A DNA stretch of 33,796 nt from a virus, in the IMG/VR virus record IMGVR_UViG_3300048107_000338, positions 1-33,796 of that record. One strand, 5' to 3'. The position numbers and the translations under genes are program-made. The notes under the pieces were generated by a model that saw only the letters and a program-made list of their open reading frames with translations, did not search any database and was not told the origin of the DNA. This document shows positions 24,593 to 31,624 of the stretch, one piece after another. Every line of letters starts with the position of its first letter. Position 1 is the stretch's first letter.

Positions 24593-24690
24593 CCAGGGAA
24601 GGGAATCGAACCCTTCCTTCACCATCTGGTAGACACCGAGGCTTTTCCGGTCCTCGATTCCGTAACCGTTCCTTGGGAGTTTACAAGGAA
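24593..24690 (-). other. tRNA-like cloverleaf in the capsid leader
   Basis: On the minus strand a class II tRNA layout can be drawn: acceptor CCAAGG (24676-24671) with CCCTGG (24598-24593), one A-C mismatch; D-arm CGGT/ATCG with GG in its loop; a 5-bp arm ACCGG/TCGGT around a 7-base loop AAAAGCC; a long variable arm ACCA/TGGT; and a T-arm AAGGG-TTCGATT-CCCTT whose loop fits the T-arm consensus exactly. Defects: no U before the anticodon position, three bases instead of one after the D-arm, no CCA. A competing hairpin TTCCTTG/CAAGGAA (24690-24669) uses the acceptor strand. It is more likely a tRNA remnant or mimic than a working tRNA. Confidence 0.4.
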
Positions 24691-24702
24691 AAGTATTTTA
24701 GC

Positions 24703-24804
24703 TTACTTAACAAATAAGTATTGGACACCTCTATAGGTGAGCTTAGTTTGTTTTTTGGCAGCTTTCTGTAGACGAACTGCCTGCTTGACTTGAATGTCAG
24801 TCAT
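24703..24804 (-). CDS. Riboswitch-controlled small peptide, 33 aa
   Basis: The peptide starts MTDIQVKQAVRLQKAAKK, then reads QTKLTYRGVQYLFVK. The LTYRGVxY motif resembles the short cyanobacterial DUF4278 motif, and the first half is a basic helix. Translation is well supported: GGAGAT lies at a good distance before the ATG. The same GGAG is the 3' arm of the 9-bp stem that closes the glutamine-type riboswitch just upstream. Peptides of 17-100 residues behind this riboswitch class are known as 'downstream peptides' in marine cyanobacteria and their phages. It sits between the scaffold and capsid genes, where T7 has no gene. Confidence 0.8.
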   Translation of the reverse strand: MTDIQVKQAVRLQKAAKKQTKLTYRGVQYLFVK

Positions 24805-24809
24805 TTGGA

Positions 24810-24879
24810 TCTCCATAGACCTGAGCCCCGTTCCATGCTTCAGGTGGCTGCGTCCTTTCGGATGAACGAACTATGGAGA
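24810..24879 (-). promoter_or_regulatory. Glutamine-II / downstream-peptide-type riboswitch
   Basis: Read on the minus strand, the element begins one base after the scaffold stop. CGTTC (24868-24864) pairs with GAACG (24833-24829). Inside is TCC-GAAA-GGA (24862-24853) followed by CG. The order CGUUCA-UCC-loop-GGACG ... GGAACG is the core I know from the glnA and downstream-peptide glutamine aptamers. ACCTGA (24845-24840) in the junction pairs perfectly with TCAGGT (24824-24819), a pseudoknot as in the downstream-peptide subclass. An outer 9-bp stem TCTCCATAG/CTATGGAGA includes the ribosome binding site of the 33-aa peptide. Ligand binding probably controls translation of that peptide. Confidence 0.75.
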
Positions 24880-24880
24880 A

Positions 24881-25741
24881 CTAAAGAAGGTCAGCAGAGT
24901 TCCTTAAACGCTCCTCTACATCTTCTCTAAATGCAGGGTCAGAGGAATACAAAGGATTACCAATATCCCTAGCAAGCTCTGCCTGAGACCTGTATCCCTT
25001 CACACGGGGTGAAGGAGCCTTGCCTGTTACAAGTGGTGCTTCATAGCCTTCATTGGTCTTGTAGCGTTGGCTAAGGGCCTCTACGGCAAATTTAGCTGCA
25101 GCAACATTAGTACCATTAGCAATTGAGTTGAAATCAGTAATCTCTTGTTCTGTCAGGTTAGTTGCAGCCCAATTGATCATCTCGTTATATGCCTCTACAC
25201 CACCAACTGACTGCTGGATACTTACAACTTCTGCTTGTTGCATAGATCGAGCAGCAAAGGCTTGGTCAGCTCTCTTTTGATATTGTAGATATGATTTGAT
25301 CAATTCTTCTGGAGCTAGTGTTGCAAGTTTTTTGATTGCATCAGGTGAGAGATCACCCGCTTCATCATATTCCTTACTCAACTCTTCCATGTAGGCAACA
25401 GTCTCACTGACCTCGCCTTGATCTAATACTTCTTCGGTTTCTTGCTCCCCTTCGGCTTGCAACCCTTCTTCGAGCGGCTCTTCGTCATCGTCATCGTCTT
25501 CATTACTTTTGCCTAGTTTCGATTGTAGTTCTTCATAAGCTTTAAGTAAGTCATCTTGACTTTTGAATTTACCCCCAATAAGGGCAGCAGATTCTTCATC
25601 ATCAACTTGTCGTTCCCAATTCTTATCTCGGTCCTCTTGCTCCATTTGAGCAATCTTTTCGCCCTGGGCTAGAGCTGCTGTTTCAGCATTTTGTTGTTCT
25701 GTGGATACACCCTCGGAAGGGTCAAAGTTAGTGGTGGTCAT
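24881..25741 (-). CDS. Scaffolding protein (T7 gp9-like), 286 aa
   Basis: It directs capsid assembly from inside the prohead and leaves before DNA entry. It is strongly acidic, with a DDDDDEEPLEEG stretch at about residue 85 and predicted helices throughout. It carries GGKFKSQDDLLKAYEELQSKLG (about 52-73), a segment common to phage scaffold proteins. The C-terminus (about 225-286) contains the helical, more basic part expected to bind capsid protein. Length and place between portal and capsid fit T7 gp9 (307 aa). Its stop codon is directly followed by the riboswitch. Confidence 0.9.
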   Translation of the reverse strand: MTTTNFDPSEGVSTEQQNAETAALAQGEKIAQMEQEDRDKNWERQVDDEESAALIGGKFKSQDDLLKAYEELQSKLGKSNEDDDDDEEPLEEGLQAEGEQETEEVLDQGEVSETVAYMEELSKEYDEAGDLSPDAIKKLATLAPEELIKSYLQYQKRADQAFAARSMQQAEVVSIQQSVGGVEAYNEMINWAATNLTEQEITDFNSIANGTNVAAAKFAVEALSQRYKTNEGYEAPLVTGKAPSPRVKGYRSQAELARDIGNPLYSSDPAFREDVEERLRNSADLL

Positions 25742-25744
25742 AAA

Positions 25745-25960
25745 TTACATGCTTGGGCGGATCTTCGGCTTCTGGCTGTACTTACCTGCACTGCCAGATG
25801 TTTTAATCCGTGGTTTAACGCGGTAGCTAAGTTTGCTTTTAATTTTTGGTGCAACCTCATCAGGTTGCCAAGCCTCATTGAGGTCCGGGTATTTGGGGTT
25901 GTTGCCCTTGAACTGCCCCTCCGGGGTTCGCGCCCTGCTGCGCTTCTTCTTCGGTTCCAT
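25745..25960 (-). CDS. Small basic protein overlapping the portal gene, 71 aa
   Basis: It starts MEPKKKRSRARTPEGQFKGN and continues NPKYPDLNEAWQPDE, then a basic Ser/Lys tail. Peptides patterned R-R-(D/E)GxFKxxNPxxPDxNEAW are seen, from memory, near structural genes of various phages, so I believe the frame is real although its role is unknown. The first 86 bases lie inside the end of the portal gene in another frame. It ends 3 bases before the scaffold ATG. Its strong positive charge contrasts with the acidic scaffold, so the two could interact. Confidence 0.65.
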   Translation of the reverse strand: MEPKKKRSRARTPEGQFKGNNPKYPDLNEAWQPDEVAPKIKSKLSYRVKPRIKTSGSAGKYSQKPKIRPSM

Positions 25961-27545
25961 TTTGATTCATTAACTGTTCAGCCATAGGTGACTTGGCAAG
26001 CTGGCCCATCTGACCCATGATTTGACTTTGTGTAGCCTGTTTCTGTGCAGCCTCTTGTTCTGATTGGATCTGTTGCGTAGTCTTAATTAATCCAACAGTA
26101 TCAATTCCACTAGCAGCTGCTAAACGAGACATAAATTCTGTAGGCACAACATACTGAGACAAAGCCTCTGGTCCCATACCTTGGGCAATTGTTTGAAGAA
26201 ACTCAATAAGAGACTGCTTATCTTGACCACGCCCAACACCATTAAGACCCGCAACAACAGTAGGCATTACTAAGTCCTTTGGTAGTGCTGGCAGTAATTT
26301 CGCTTTACTCATCATATGTAGCTTACGTGCTAGATATGGCCTAAGTAATTCACTGGTCAGGTTTCCGAAGATTCCACCAAGTTGCTCATTTAGCTCCTGT
26401 TGGACGGCCATGACTTCGCTGGCCGTGGTGCGCTCACTCTGCCTTACTTGCAAAACAAGAAATGCATCAGATAATCTAGTTGACAACTGATTAATCATCT
26501 CTAATACAGTACGGAAGTCTGCAGTTTTGCCCACCTGAACCACCCCAACATCGTCTGGACGGCCCTGAATAATGGCACCGTTTGATGCTCGTGCTAGTGA
26601 TTGAGGTTTTGTAGTTGCACTAGGTGACACAAGAAAGACAACTTTAGCAGCAGCACTTGTGCCTTCTACCATTGCCTTCATCAACATATCAAGACTAGAA
26701 AGATCTCCAAAGAATTCTTCTACTCTGCCTCGGCCATAGCTTTCACCATCACAGACATTAAATCTTAGAGCAGTCCAAGGATTAAATTTAGAAGGAGAAC
26801 TGGACTCACTTCCTTTAATAATCTTGCCATCACATTCTTGATGCCACTTAACTTGGCCATTACTCATGGTGACTAAGGTATAAACCTCCGCATCATCAGT
26901 CTTGCCTTTACTTCTAGACGTAGAAGCAACACCTAATTTAGGTCCATCTTCTCCTGGGCTATTAACATCAGCACCCTCAAGGGATGCATTTGATAATTGA
27001 AATTCTTCAGGAAGCAAATCTCTTGAGACCAACTCCTTTGTAACTATCTCTGTAACCTGTCCATTACCATCTCGGCTCACTACATAGCGATCTAAGGGGA
27101 ACACTCGAAGGGCTTTTTTTCCCTGAAACAGCAAAGCATTGCCGCTCACAACAAGATGCTTCATTGCTACATGCAGAATGGTTCGATCTGTAGTCTCAGC
27201 AATATGCTGCATGACTACTCGTTCCATTTTGTTTAATGAGAGATCAATCTCAGAGCGAACCTCTGGCCCTACGTTAGGTAGTTTAGAAAGTTCTGCATCA
27301 TTAATCTGTAGCTTAAAAAATGTTGTATTGATTGGGAAAAGACTCAACATCATTTTTGATGCAAGTACATTTACGCCCTTACTGCCTTGTGATTGCCACG
27401 GAGTGGGTAAGTTCTCACCACTTCCAAACCCGTCTGAAGTAAGAAGGTAAGGAAGAGTAAGAGCTGCACACTTACGTGCCATGTCAAGGTAGTTCTCCCG
27501 ATCAGCTGTACCGAACTGATACCGAGCTTGTGCGGAAGTTTTCAT
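25875..27545 (-). CDS. Portal / head-tail connector (T7 gp8-like), 556 aa
   Basis: It forms the 12-fold ring through which DNA enters and leaves the head. It matches T7 gp8 (536 aa) in length, order and sequence style. The N-terminus has ENYLDMARKCAALTLPYLL, then GVNVLASKMMLSLFPINTTFFKL. The crown and clip regions contain FNVCDGESYGRGRVEEFFGDL, and the wing region has a conserved ERTTASEVMAVQQELNEQLG. The last 60 residues are Gln/Gly/Pro-rich and overlap the next gene. It is preceded without a gap by the gp7.3-like gene. Confidence 0.95.
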   Translation of the reverse strand: MKTSAQARYQFGTADRENYLDMARKCAALTLPYLLTSDGFGSGENLPTPWQSQGSKGVNVLASKMMLSLFPINTTFFKLQINDAELSKLPNVGPEVRSEIDLSLNKMERVVMQHIAETTDRTILHVAMKHLVVSGNALLFQGKKALRVFPLDRYVVSRDGNGQVTEIVTKELVSRDLLPEEFQLSNASLEGADVNSPGEDGPKLGVASTSRSKGKTDDAEVYTLVTMSNGQVKWHQECDGKIIKGSESSSPSKFNPWTALRFNVCDGESYGRGRVEEFFGDLSSLDMLMKAMVEGTSAAAKVVFLVSPSATTKPQSLARASNGAIIQGRPDDVGVVQVGKTADFRTVLEMINQLSTRLSDAFLVLQVRQSERTTASEVMAVQQELNEQLGGIFGNLTSELLRPYLARKLHMMSKAKLLPALPKDLVMPTVVAGLNGVGRGQDKQSLIEFLQTIAQGMGPEALSQYVVPTEFMSRLAAASGIDTVGLIKTTQQIQSEQEAAQKQATQSQIMGQMGQLAKSPMAEQLMNQNGTEEEAQQGANPGGAVQGQQPQIPGPQ

Positions 27546-28106
27546 TTAAGTAGGGATGTTTAATCCAGTAGCTTTTTTCTTACCTTTAGCACTACCAATA
27601 CGGGTAGTCTTATCAATAGTGGTTTTATCATTTACGCTTGAAGCACCACCACGGGTTAATCCAGCTCCGCCACGAACAACGGGTTTAACGTTATCGTTCA
27701 CGAAAGTTGGTGCAACTGATAATGGATCAAAAACATCTGATGTACCAGTTCCTGGGTTAGGTGGTGGCGCAAAATCTCCAGGCGCTTGGGGTACAGTTAA
27801 GTTGCTCGCCATATTTTGACGCCCAGCAATTGGCTTAATGTTTGCTATTCGCTCACGCTCAGCAGCTGCTGCCACCGCCGCGTCTGCTATCTGCTTGTTC
27901 ACAGCATCTTGTTGAGCTTGTGCATCAGCACGCTGCTGTGCCATTTGAGCGTTCATAGCCTCCTGAGCAGCTTGCATTTGCTGAGCTTGTATAGCATTTT
28001 GCTGTTCAATAAAATCTCGGTTGCGCTGTTCAGCCTCTCTTTGCCTTTCTTCAGCTTTTTCTTCATCGCGACTGCTGCTACGGCTTCCGCCTCCTCCTCC
28101 ACACAT
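27546..28106 (-). CDS. gp7.3-like tail/host-range protein, 186 aa
   Basis: It has a MCGGGGGSRSSS start, a long charged helical middle rich in Gln, Ala, Glu and Arg (RQREAEQRNRDFIEQQ), and a Pro/Gly-rich stretch. The basic C-terminus, KGKKKATGLNIPT, recalls the end of T7 gp7.3 (KKSL...GGGINI). Like gene 7.3 it lies immediately before the portal gene. T7 gp7.3 is a minor virion component needed for tail function and adsorption. At 186 aa it is longer than T7 gp7.3 (99 aa), so homology rests on position and the two ends. The Cys at position 2 is not preceded by a signal peptide. Confidence 0.65.
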   Translation of the reverse strand: MCGGGGGSRSSSRDEEKAEERQREAEQRNRDFIEQQNAIQAQQMQAAQEAMNAQMAQQRADAQAQQDAVNKQIADAAVAAAAERERIANIKPIAGRQNMASNLTVPQAPGDFAPPPNPGTGTSDVFDPLSVAPTFVNDNVKPVVRGGAGLTRGGASSVNDKTTIDKTTRIGSAKGKKKATGLNIPT

Positions 28107-28110
28107 AGTC

Positions 28111-28290
28111 TTACTCCAATAGTTGTTTAATGAATTCGATTACTGATCTTTGACCTGCACGATACATAATCTCAGCAGGGGTATTTGATGGTAGTGGATT
28201 AACAATGGGAAAATTATTATCAAGCTCCAAAGTAAGACGCTCAATAGGAGCATCTCCTTTGAAAACATCCGATGCAGAAAGTTCATCCAT
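28111..28290 (-). CDS. Hypothetical protein, 59 aa
   Basis: A short soluble protein (MDELSASDVFKGDAPIERL ... AGQRSVIEFIKQLLE) ending in an amphipathic helix. No family is recognised, although the RSVIEFI-type C-terminus is reminiscent of small proteins before the portal in cyanopodoviruses. I chose the ATG at 28290, which overlaps the end of the NrdB gene by 8 bases (ATGGATGA). A TTG at 28320 would lengthen it by 10 residues with a larger overlap. It lies between the nucleotide metabolism genes and the head genes. Confidence 0.65.
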   Translation of the reverse strand: MDELSASDVFKGDAPIERLTLELDNNFPIVNPLPSNTPAEIMYRAGQRSVIEFIKQLLE

Positions 28291-28981
28291 ATTGCGGTAG
28301 GTTAATGTTGCTGGCCTCAAAGAACGCTGGCATTCTGGATCTTTGAGTATCTGCTAGTTCTGGTGCTTTTCCATTATTATAAAGAGCATCAGATTGGCGC
28401 ATCCAAAAATCTTTATTTAGATACTTATTATTGCTATGGCCTAGTAGATCCATAGCCCAATGGACTGTAGCTCTACGGAGCTTATTTAGATGTTGAGTAG
28501 ACTTGAGCCCTAGATCATGTGCAACCATTCCATGAATACATACGTGAGTCTGCTCGTCTCGACTAATATCACTTGCTAAACTGCGAATCCCCATGTCTCC
28601 GTTGAATCTAAAGAAGGGCAAAAGTACAAAGAATACTGACCTTTCTAAGATTGCTGTTTTAAGTATTGGATGCTCCGGTGATTCAAGCCAAGCCTTACGA
28701 ATTGTCTCGGCTTCTCGCTCTGCGGATTCATCCACGCCATGAGCAGCAACAACATAGGAAAGCCCAAGGTCATGCTTATCTTCATCGGCCATGTTTGAAC
28801 GCAGAGCAGGGATGACACCAGGGTCATTAGGAAGATCTTTTTCAAGACCTTGGGACAGCATTTCTTTTACTGGTAACTCAAGCGTTCGTAAGGCAAGACA
28901 ACGCTTAAGTGTGGCCTCAGAACCCAATACAAGCTGACCCTTATCAACTTGAAGTGGTGTCCACGAACGCTTGCGGTTCAT
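28283..28981 (-). CDS. nrdB: Ribonucleotide reductase class I beta subunit (NrdB-like), 232 aa
   Basis: This is the small subunit that stores the oxidising radical or metal centre for the alpha subunit. Two ExxH pairs, E67-DK-H70 and E143-QT-H146, and E113 between them are the dimetal ligands of the ferritin-like RNR fold; the first acid is probably E35 or E40. At H70+4, where E. coli NrdB has its radical Tyr122 (H118+4), there is Leu74. The centre may therefore work without a tyrosyl radical. It is shorter than bacterial NrdB (about 375 aa). Start: the ATG at 28981, 13 bases after the alpha stop. A 261-residue extension would overlap alpha and adds only low-complexity sequence. Confidence 0.8.
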   Translation of the reverse strand: MNRKRSWTPLQVDKGQLVLGSEATLKRCLALRTLELPVKEMLSQGLEKDLPNDPGVIPALRSNMADEDKHDLGLSYVVAAHGVDESAEREAETIRKAWLESPEHPILKTAILERSVFFVLLPFFRFNGDMGIRSLASDISRDEQTHVCIHGMVAHDLGLKSTQHLNKLRRATVHWAMDLLGHSNNKYLNKDFWMRQSDALYNNGKAPELADTQRSRMPAFFEASNINLPQYG

Positions 28982-28994
28982 GATTTTTGTGTAG

Positions 28995-30374
28995 CTACTC
29001 AGCGCAGCTGGAGCAGAAGTCGTCGTCATTGTTGTTTTGAAAATCAAAGATGTTTGCGTAGTCCTCATCCATTATCGAACTAACGTCATCTTTGCGGAGT
29101 GTATCCGGTGAGACTTGAAGCGCGTAATACAATGATGTCTGCGGACTGTCAAACCAGTCCTGAATAAATTCCTCGTTATATATCACACAGTCACTCCAAT
29201 GATTATAAGAATAACCATGAAACAAACCTGTGTTTTCTAGTAATTGGCAGATGCCATTTGCGACTGCTTTGTAATTATCCCAACCAACCTCACTAGCAAT
29301 TTCCACGTCACCATAGAAATAAGATTGAACACCGAAGGTGCCTGAGTCCCTGTCTACTGAGTTGGAGATTGGTGGTGCAATCTCAGGTGTTGTTGTATTG
29401 CCTCTGAGGTCGTGATACTTGTAGGAGCAAGTTGCAGTTGGCGCAATCGTGAATGCTCTGTCCATACCATAAGCCCGAGCAACATTAGCTGCATTGTTAA
29501 TAGCACTGCGTAAGTCCCGAGCAATACAGAGAGCTGGGGACCAAGAGGCAGTGGTGTCATCAACGAGTGCAAGTGCTTCACCAAAAGCGGCATAACTTAC
29601 TCCATGTATTGAAAGAAAATTTGCAAGTCCAAGCATCCCCAGACCAACTTGTTTATCTTCTGATGGATCCAGGTATTCACCTGTGTCACCCACGCCGGTA
29701 TTAGGATGCAACTTACACAGCTCAACCATCCCCTCATAGAAAGCATCATATAGTTCATCTATTTCACAAGCCCCCAGGTTTACATGGGTAAGTAAACAAC
29801 TGCCTCGCGATTTTAAAAAGATTTCTTGGCATACATTTGAAAAAACACGATCCCCTTTCTGATCGTACTTAACTTTGGTCAACCACAAATCTCCGGCCTT
29901 GAGTGACCGCAAAATTTTTTCCCGTAAATTTACTCCGGTAGCAGCCCACCATTCAGGGGTAACTTGAATACATTTTTTGATCCAAGGTAGTTCTGCTCGT
30001 GTTGCATCAACAAACTCTTCTACGTCTTGATGACACAAATCTAGGACACAAACACACGCCCCATTTCGATAGGTGCCACCTCTTCTAAGAACTTCGTTAA
30101 GACAAGAGTAGATCCTTGCAAACGACACTGGGCCTGAAGAGATGAGACCCTTTCCATTCTCTGTACCCCGTGGACGGAGGTTAGAAAGATGTACAGCGAC
30201 TCCGGCTGCATGCCGAAGGGCAAATGATACATAGCGCCACGATTTCTCAATTCCATTTTCACCTGTCATTGAATCGTCAACTACAAAAACTGTGCAGCTA
30301 ACGGGTAATTTTGATTCAGGATTATCCATCCATGAACGCACTCGACCTGTGCGAGCAATGTAATCTTTAGTCAT
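28995..30374 (-). CDS. nrdA: Ribonucleotide reductase class I alpha subunit (NrdA-like), 459 aa
   Basis: It reduces ribonucleotides to deoxyribonucleotides for phage DNA. The thiyl site is N180-V-C182-Q-E184, aligning with E. coli N437-C439-E441. C27 and C193 match the redox pair C225/C462. Y416-Y417 (SLYYALQ) match the Y730/Y731 radical-transfer pair found only in class I, and the tail ends in C454xxC457 for reduction by thioredoxin or glutaredoxin. It lacks the ATP cone and is much shorter than E. coli NrdA (761 aa). Enzymes of this kind in P-SSP7-like phages were long labelled class II (B12-dependent). The YY pair and the beta gene behind it argue for class I. It overlaps mazG by ATGA. Confidence 0.88.
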   Translation of the reverse strand: MTKDYIARTGRVRSWMDNPESKLPVSCTVFVVDDSMTGENGIEKSWRYVSFALRHAAGVAVHLSNLRPRGTENGKGLISSGPVSFARIYSCLNEVLRRGGTYRNGACVCVLDLCHQDVEEFVDATRAELPWIKKCIQVTPEWWAATGVNLREKILRSLKAGDLWLTKVKYDQKGDRVFSNVCQEIFLKSRGSCLLTHVNLGACEIDELYDAFYEGMVELCKLHPNTGVGDTGEYLDPSEDKQVGLGMLGLANFLSIHGVSYAAFGEALALVDDTTASWSPALCIARDLRSAINNAANVARAYGMDRAFTIAPTATCSYKYHDLRGNTTTPEIAPPISNSVDRDSGTFGVQSYFYGDVEIASEVGWDNYKAVANGICQLLENTGLFHGYSYNHWSDCVIYNEEFIQDWFDSPQTSLYYALQVSPDTLRKDDVSSIMDEDYANIFDFQNNNDDDFCSSCAE

Positions 30375-30730
30375 AATAGATCAGTTAGAATAGGTTCTGA
30401 GTAAAAAGGCCCTTTTAGTACTTTTCCGTCTCCACGAAAGATAGGGTTACCATTTTCATCCAGCTTGGACATATTGGACTTATGGATGCGATCCATAATC
30501 TCATCTAGATCCCAACCTTTATTTGCAGCATATTGATAACAAACATATACCAGATCCCCAAGCTCTTTCGCCTCACATTCATCAGATTGATGATGAAAGG
30601 CTTCGTGAAACTCTGACCACTCCTCATCGATCAAAGATTTCTGGGTCATCGTCGCCAATGAAGTATTCGCTAGTTTGTACGTTGTACGAAATTCGTGGGC
30701 TTGAAGCATCAATGGTGTTTTGTAATTCAT
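30371..30730 (-). CDS. MazG-like nucleotide pyrophosphohydrolase, 119 aa
   Basis: The all-alpha NTP-PPase signature is present: LIDEEWSEFHEAF (E36, E37, E40) and EAKELGDLVYV (E56, D59) give the metal-binding acids. The ending SNMSKLDENGNPIFRGDGKVLKGP is typical of phage MazG-like proteins. It probably removes pyrophosphate from (d)NTPs or alarmones and helps to turn host nucleotides into phage DNA. The domain begins within the first 15 residues, so the start must be the ATG at 30730 or the one at 30709. Either way the gene overlaps the DUF3310 gene by 86 to 107 bases. Its stop overlaps nrdA by ATGA. Confidence 0.85.
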   Translation of the reverse strand: MNYKTPLMLQAHEFRTTYKLANTSLATMTQKSLIDEEWSEFHEAFHHQSDECEAKELGDLVYVCYQYAANKGWDLDEIMDRIHKSNMSKLDENGNPIFRGDGKVLKGPFYSEPILTDLL

Positions 30731-30899
30731 TTTGTAGATAGTGGATTGCCTTAGTTAGATCTTGAATTTTTGAATCCTTATGCCCTGCGCGAGCTATGTA
30801 TTTGACAGCACAACCAAGGTGGTAGTTCAGCTCTTGCTCACGGATGAAGTCCCAAACTTCTGTTTTACCGCGCTGATAGTAAGAAGGGCCTTTGTTCAT
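30624..30899 (-). CDS. DUF3310 protein (T7 gp1.7-type), 91 aa
   Basis: The pattern PSYYQRGKTEVWDFIREQEL, LGCAVKYIARAGHKD and AIHYLQNEL is the DUF3310 signature (YxxG-xEvxDFI ... GnvvKYxxRAGxK). This family includes T7 gp1.7, reported to be a nucleoside monophosphate kinase. It probably acts in dNTP supply with the MazG and RNR genes that follow. The last 30 or so residues (VQTSEYFIGDDDPEIFDR) are encoded by DNA that also encodes the start of MazG. Its ATG overlaps the exonuclease stop (ATGA). Confidence 0.8.
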   Translation of the reverse strand: MNKGPSYYQRGKTEVWDFIREQELNYHLGCAVKYIARAGHKDSKIQDLTKAIHYLQNELQNTIDASSPRISYNVQTSEYFIGDDDPEIFDR

Positions 30900-31624
30900 T
30901 GTGGTGTGAAAAGAATTGGACGACCGGTTTGAAAATTAAAATCAGGAGCTTGTAAGATCTTTGCTAATCGCAGATTTCGCAAGGCATCTTCTTCTGTTTG
31001 ACCTGCTTCTAGATAAGCCTCTAGGACAGCTGGCCAGTAATTACCCTGTGCCTTCTTAAGAATGATCTCGGCCTTTTTAGGACCGACTCCTGTGCAACCT
31101 TTGTAACCATCAGTTGCATCACCGGTAAGAGCTTGCTCGTAGAGCTTGCGTTCTGCAGCCTCTGGAGTTTGAGTAAATTCGGTTTTGAGATCATAAATAC
31201 GGCATGGGATTTGAAGCATGTCTTTATCAGGTGAGATCAACACAAAATCATCAAAATTCCCCTGAGTAGCATTGATGCCTAAAACATCATCTGCTTCAAG
31301 ACCGGGCATCATCTGTGATTTGTAGGATTCCCTCCCCCAAGCCACGAGCTTGCGGTAACCGGCGGGCTTACGCTTCGTCCGGTTGCCTTTGTACGTCGGG
31401 TCAATGTCCTTCCTAAAATTCTTACTATCCGTAAAAAAGAGAAGTACATCTTCCGTTTTAAATTTCTGCTTGAGATTTGCAATTTCTTGGTTGATAATTG
31501 ATTTAGCTTTGCGATGATCACCAACAATTACGGTGACATCTTCTGAATATTCATGCTCATCTTCACTCGCGCTAGCAGCTCGATAGAAGAAATAGTCAGC
31601 ATCAATTAGCAATAGTGGATTCAT
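30896..31624 (-). CDS. 5'-3' exonuclease (T7 gp6-like, FEN family), 242 aa
   Basis: It degrades host DNA for nucleotides and removes RNA primers. Metal-binding acids are D8 and D10 (LIDADYFFY), E110, D112 and D113 (GLEADDVLG), D133 and D135 (SPDKD), and D169 and D172 (TGDATDGYKG). A helix-three-turn-helix DNA-binding element follows (GCTGVGPKKAEIIL). K79 and R82 in YKGNRTK fit the FEN helical arch. It is shorter than T7 gp6 (300 aa). The start overlaps the PD-(D/E)XK gene by 23 bases. Confidence 0.92.
   Translation of the reverse strand: MNPLLLIDADYFFYRAASASEDEHEYSEDVTVIVGDHRKAKSIINQEIANLKQKFKTEDVLLFFTDSKNFRKDIDPTYKGNRTKRKPAGYRKLVAWGRESYKSQMMPGLEADDVLGINATQGNFDDFVLISPDKDMLQIPCRIYDLKTEFTQTPEAAERKLYEQALTGDATDGYKGCTGVGPKKAEIILKKAQGNYWPAVLEAYLEAGQTEEDALRNLRLAKILQAPDFNFQTGRPILFTPQ

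Noticed and set aside
24593-24676. Functional tRNA-Leu(AAG)
   Set aside because: The U before the anticodon, a purine after it, a perfect acceptor stem and CCA are missing, so only a tRNA-like element is claimed.
28982-29068. Longer NrdB start (261 aa)
   Set aside because: The extra 29 residues overlap the alpha gene tail, are low in complexity and have no ribosome binding site.
28283-30374. Photosynthesis genes (psbA, hli) near the RNR genes
   Set aside because: All frames between the RNR genes and the portal are accounted for and none matches; absence from the rest of the genome cannot be judged.
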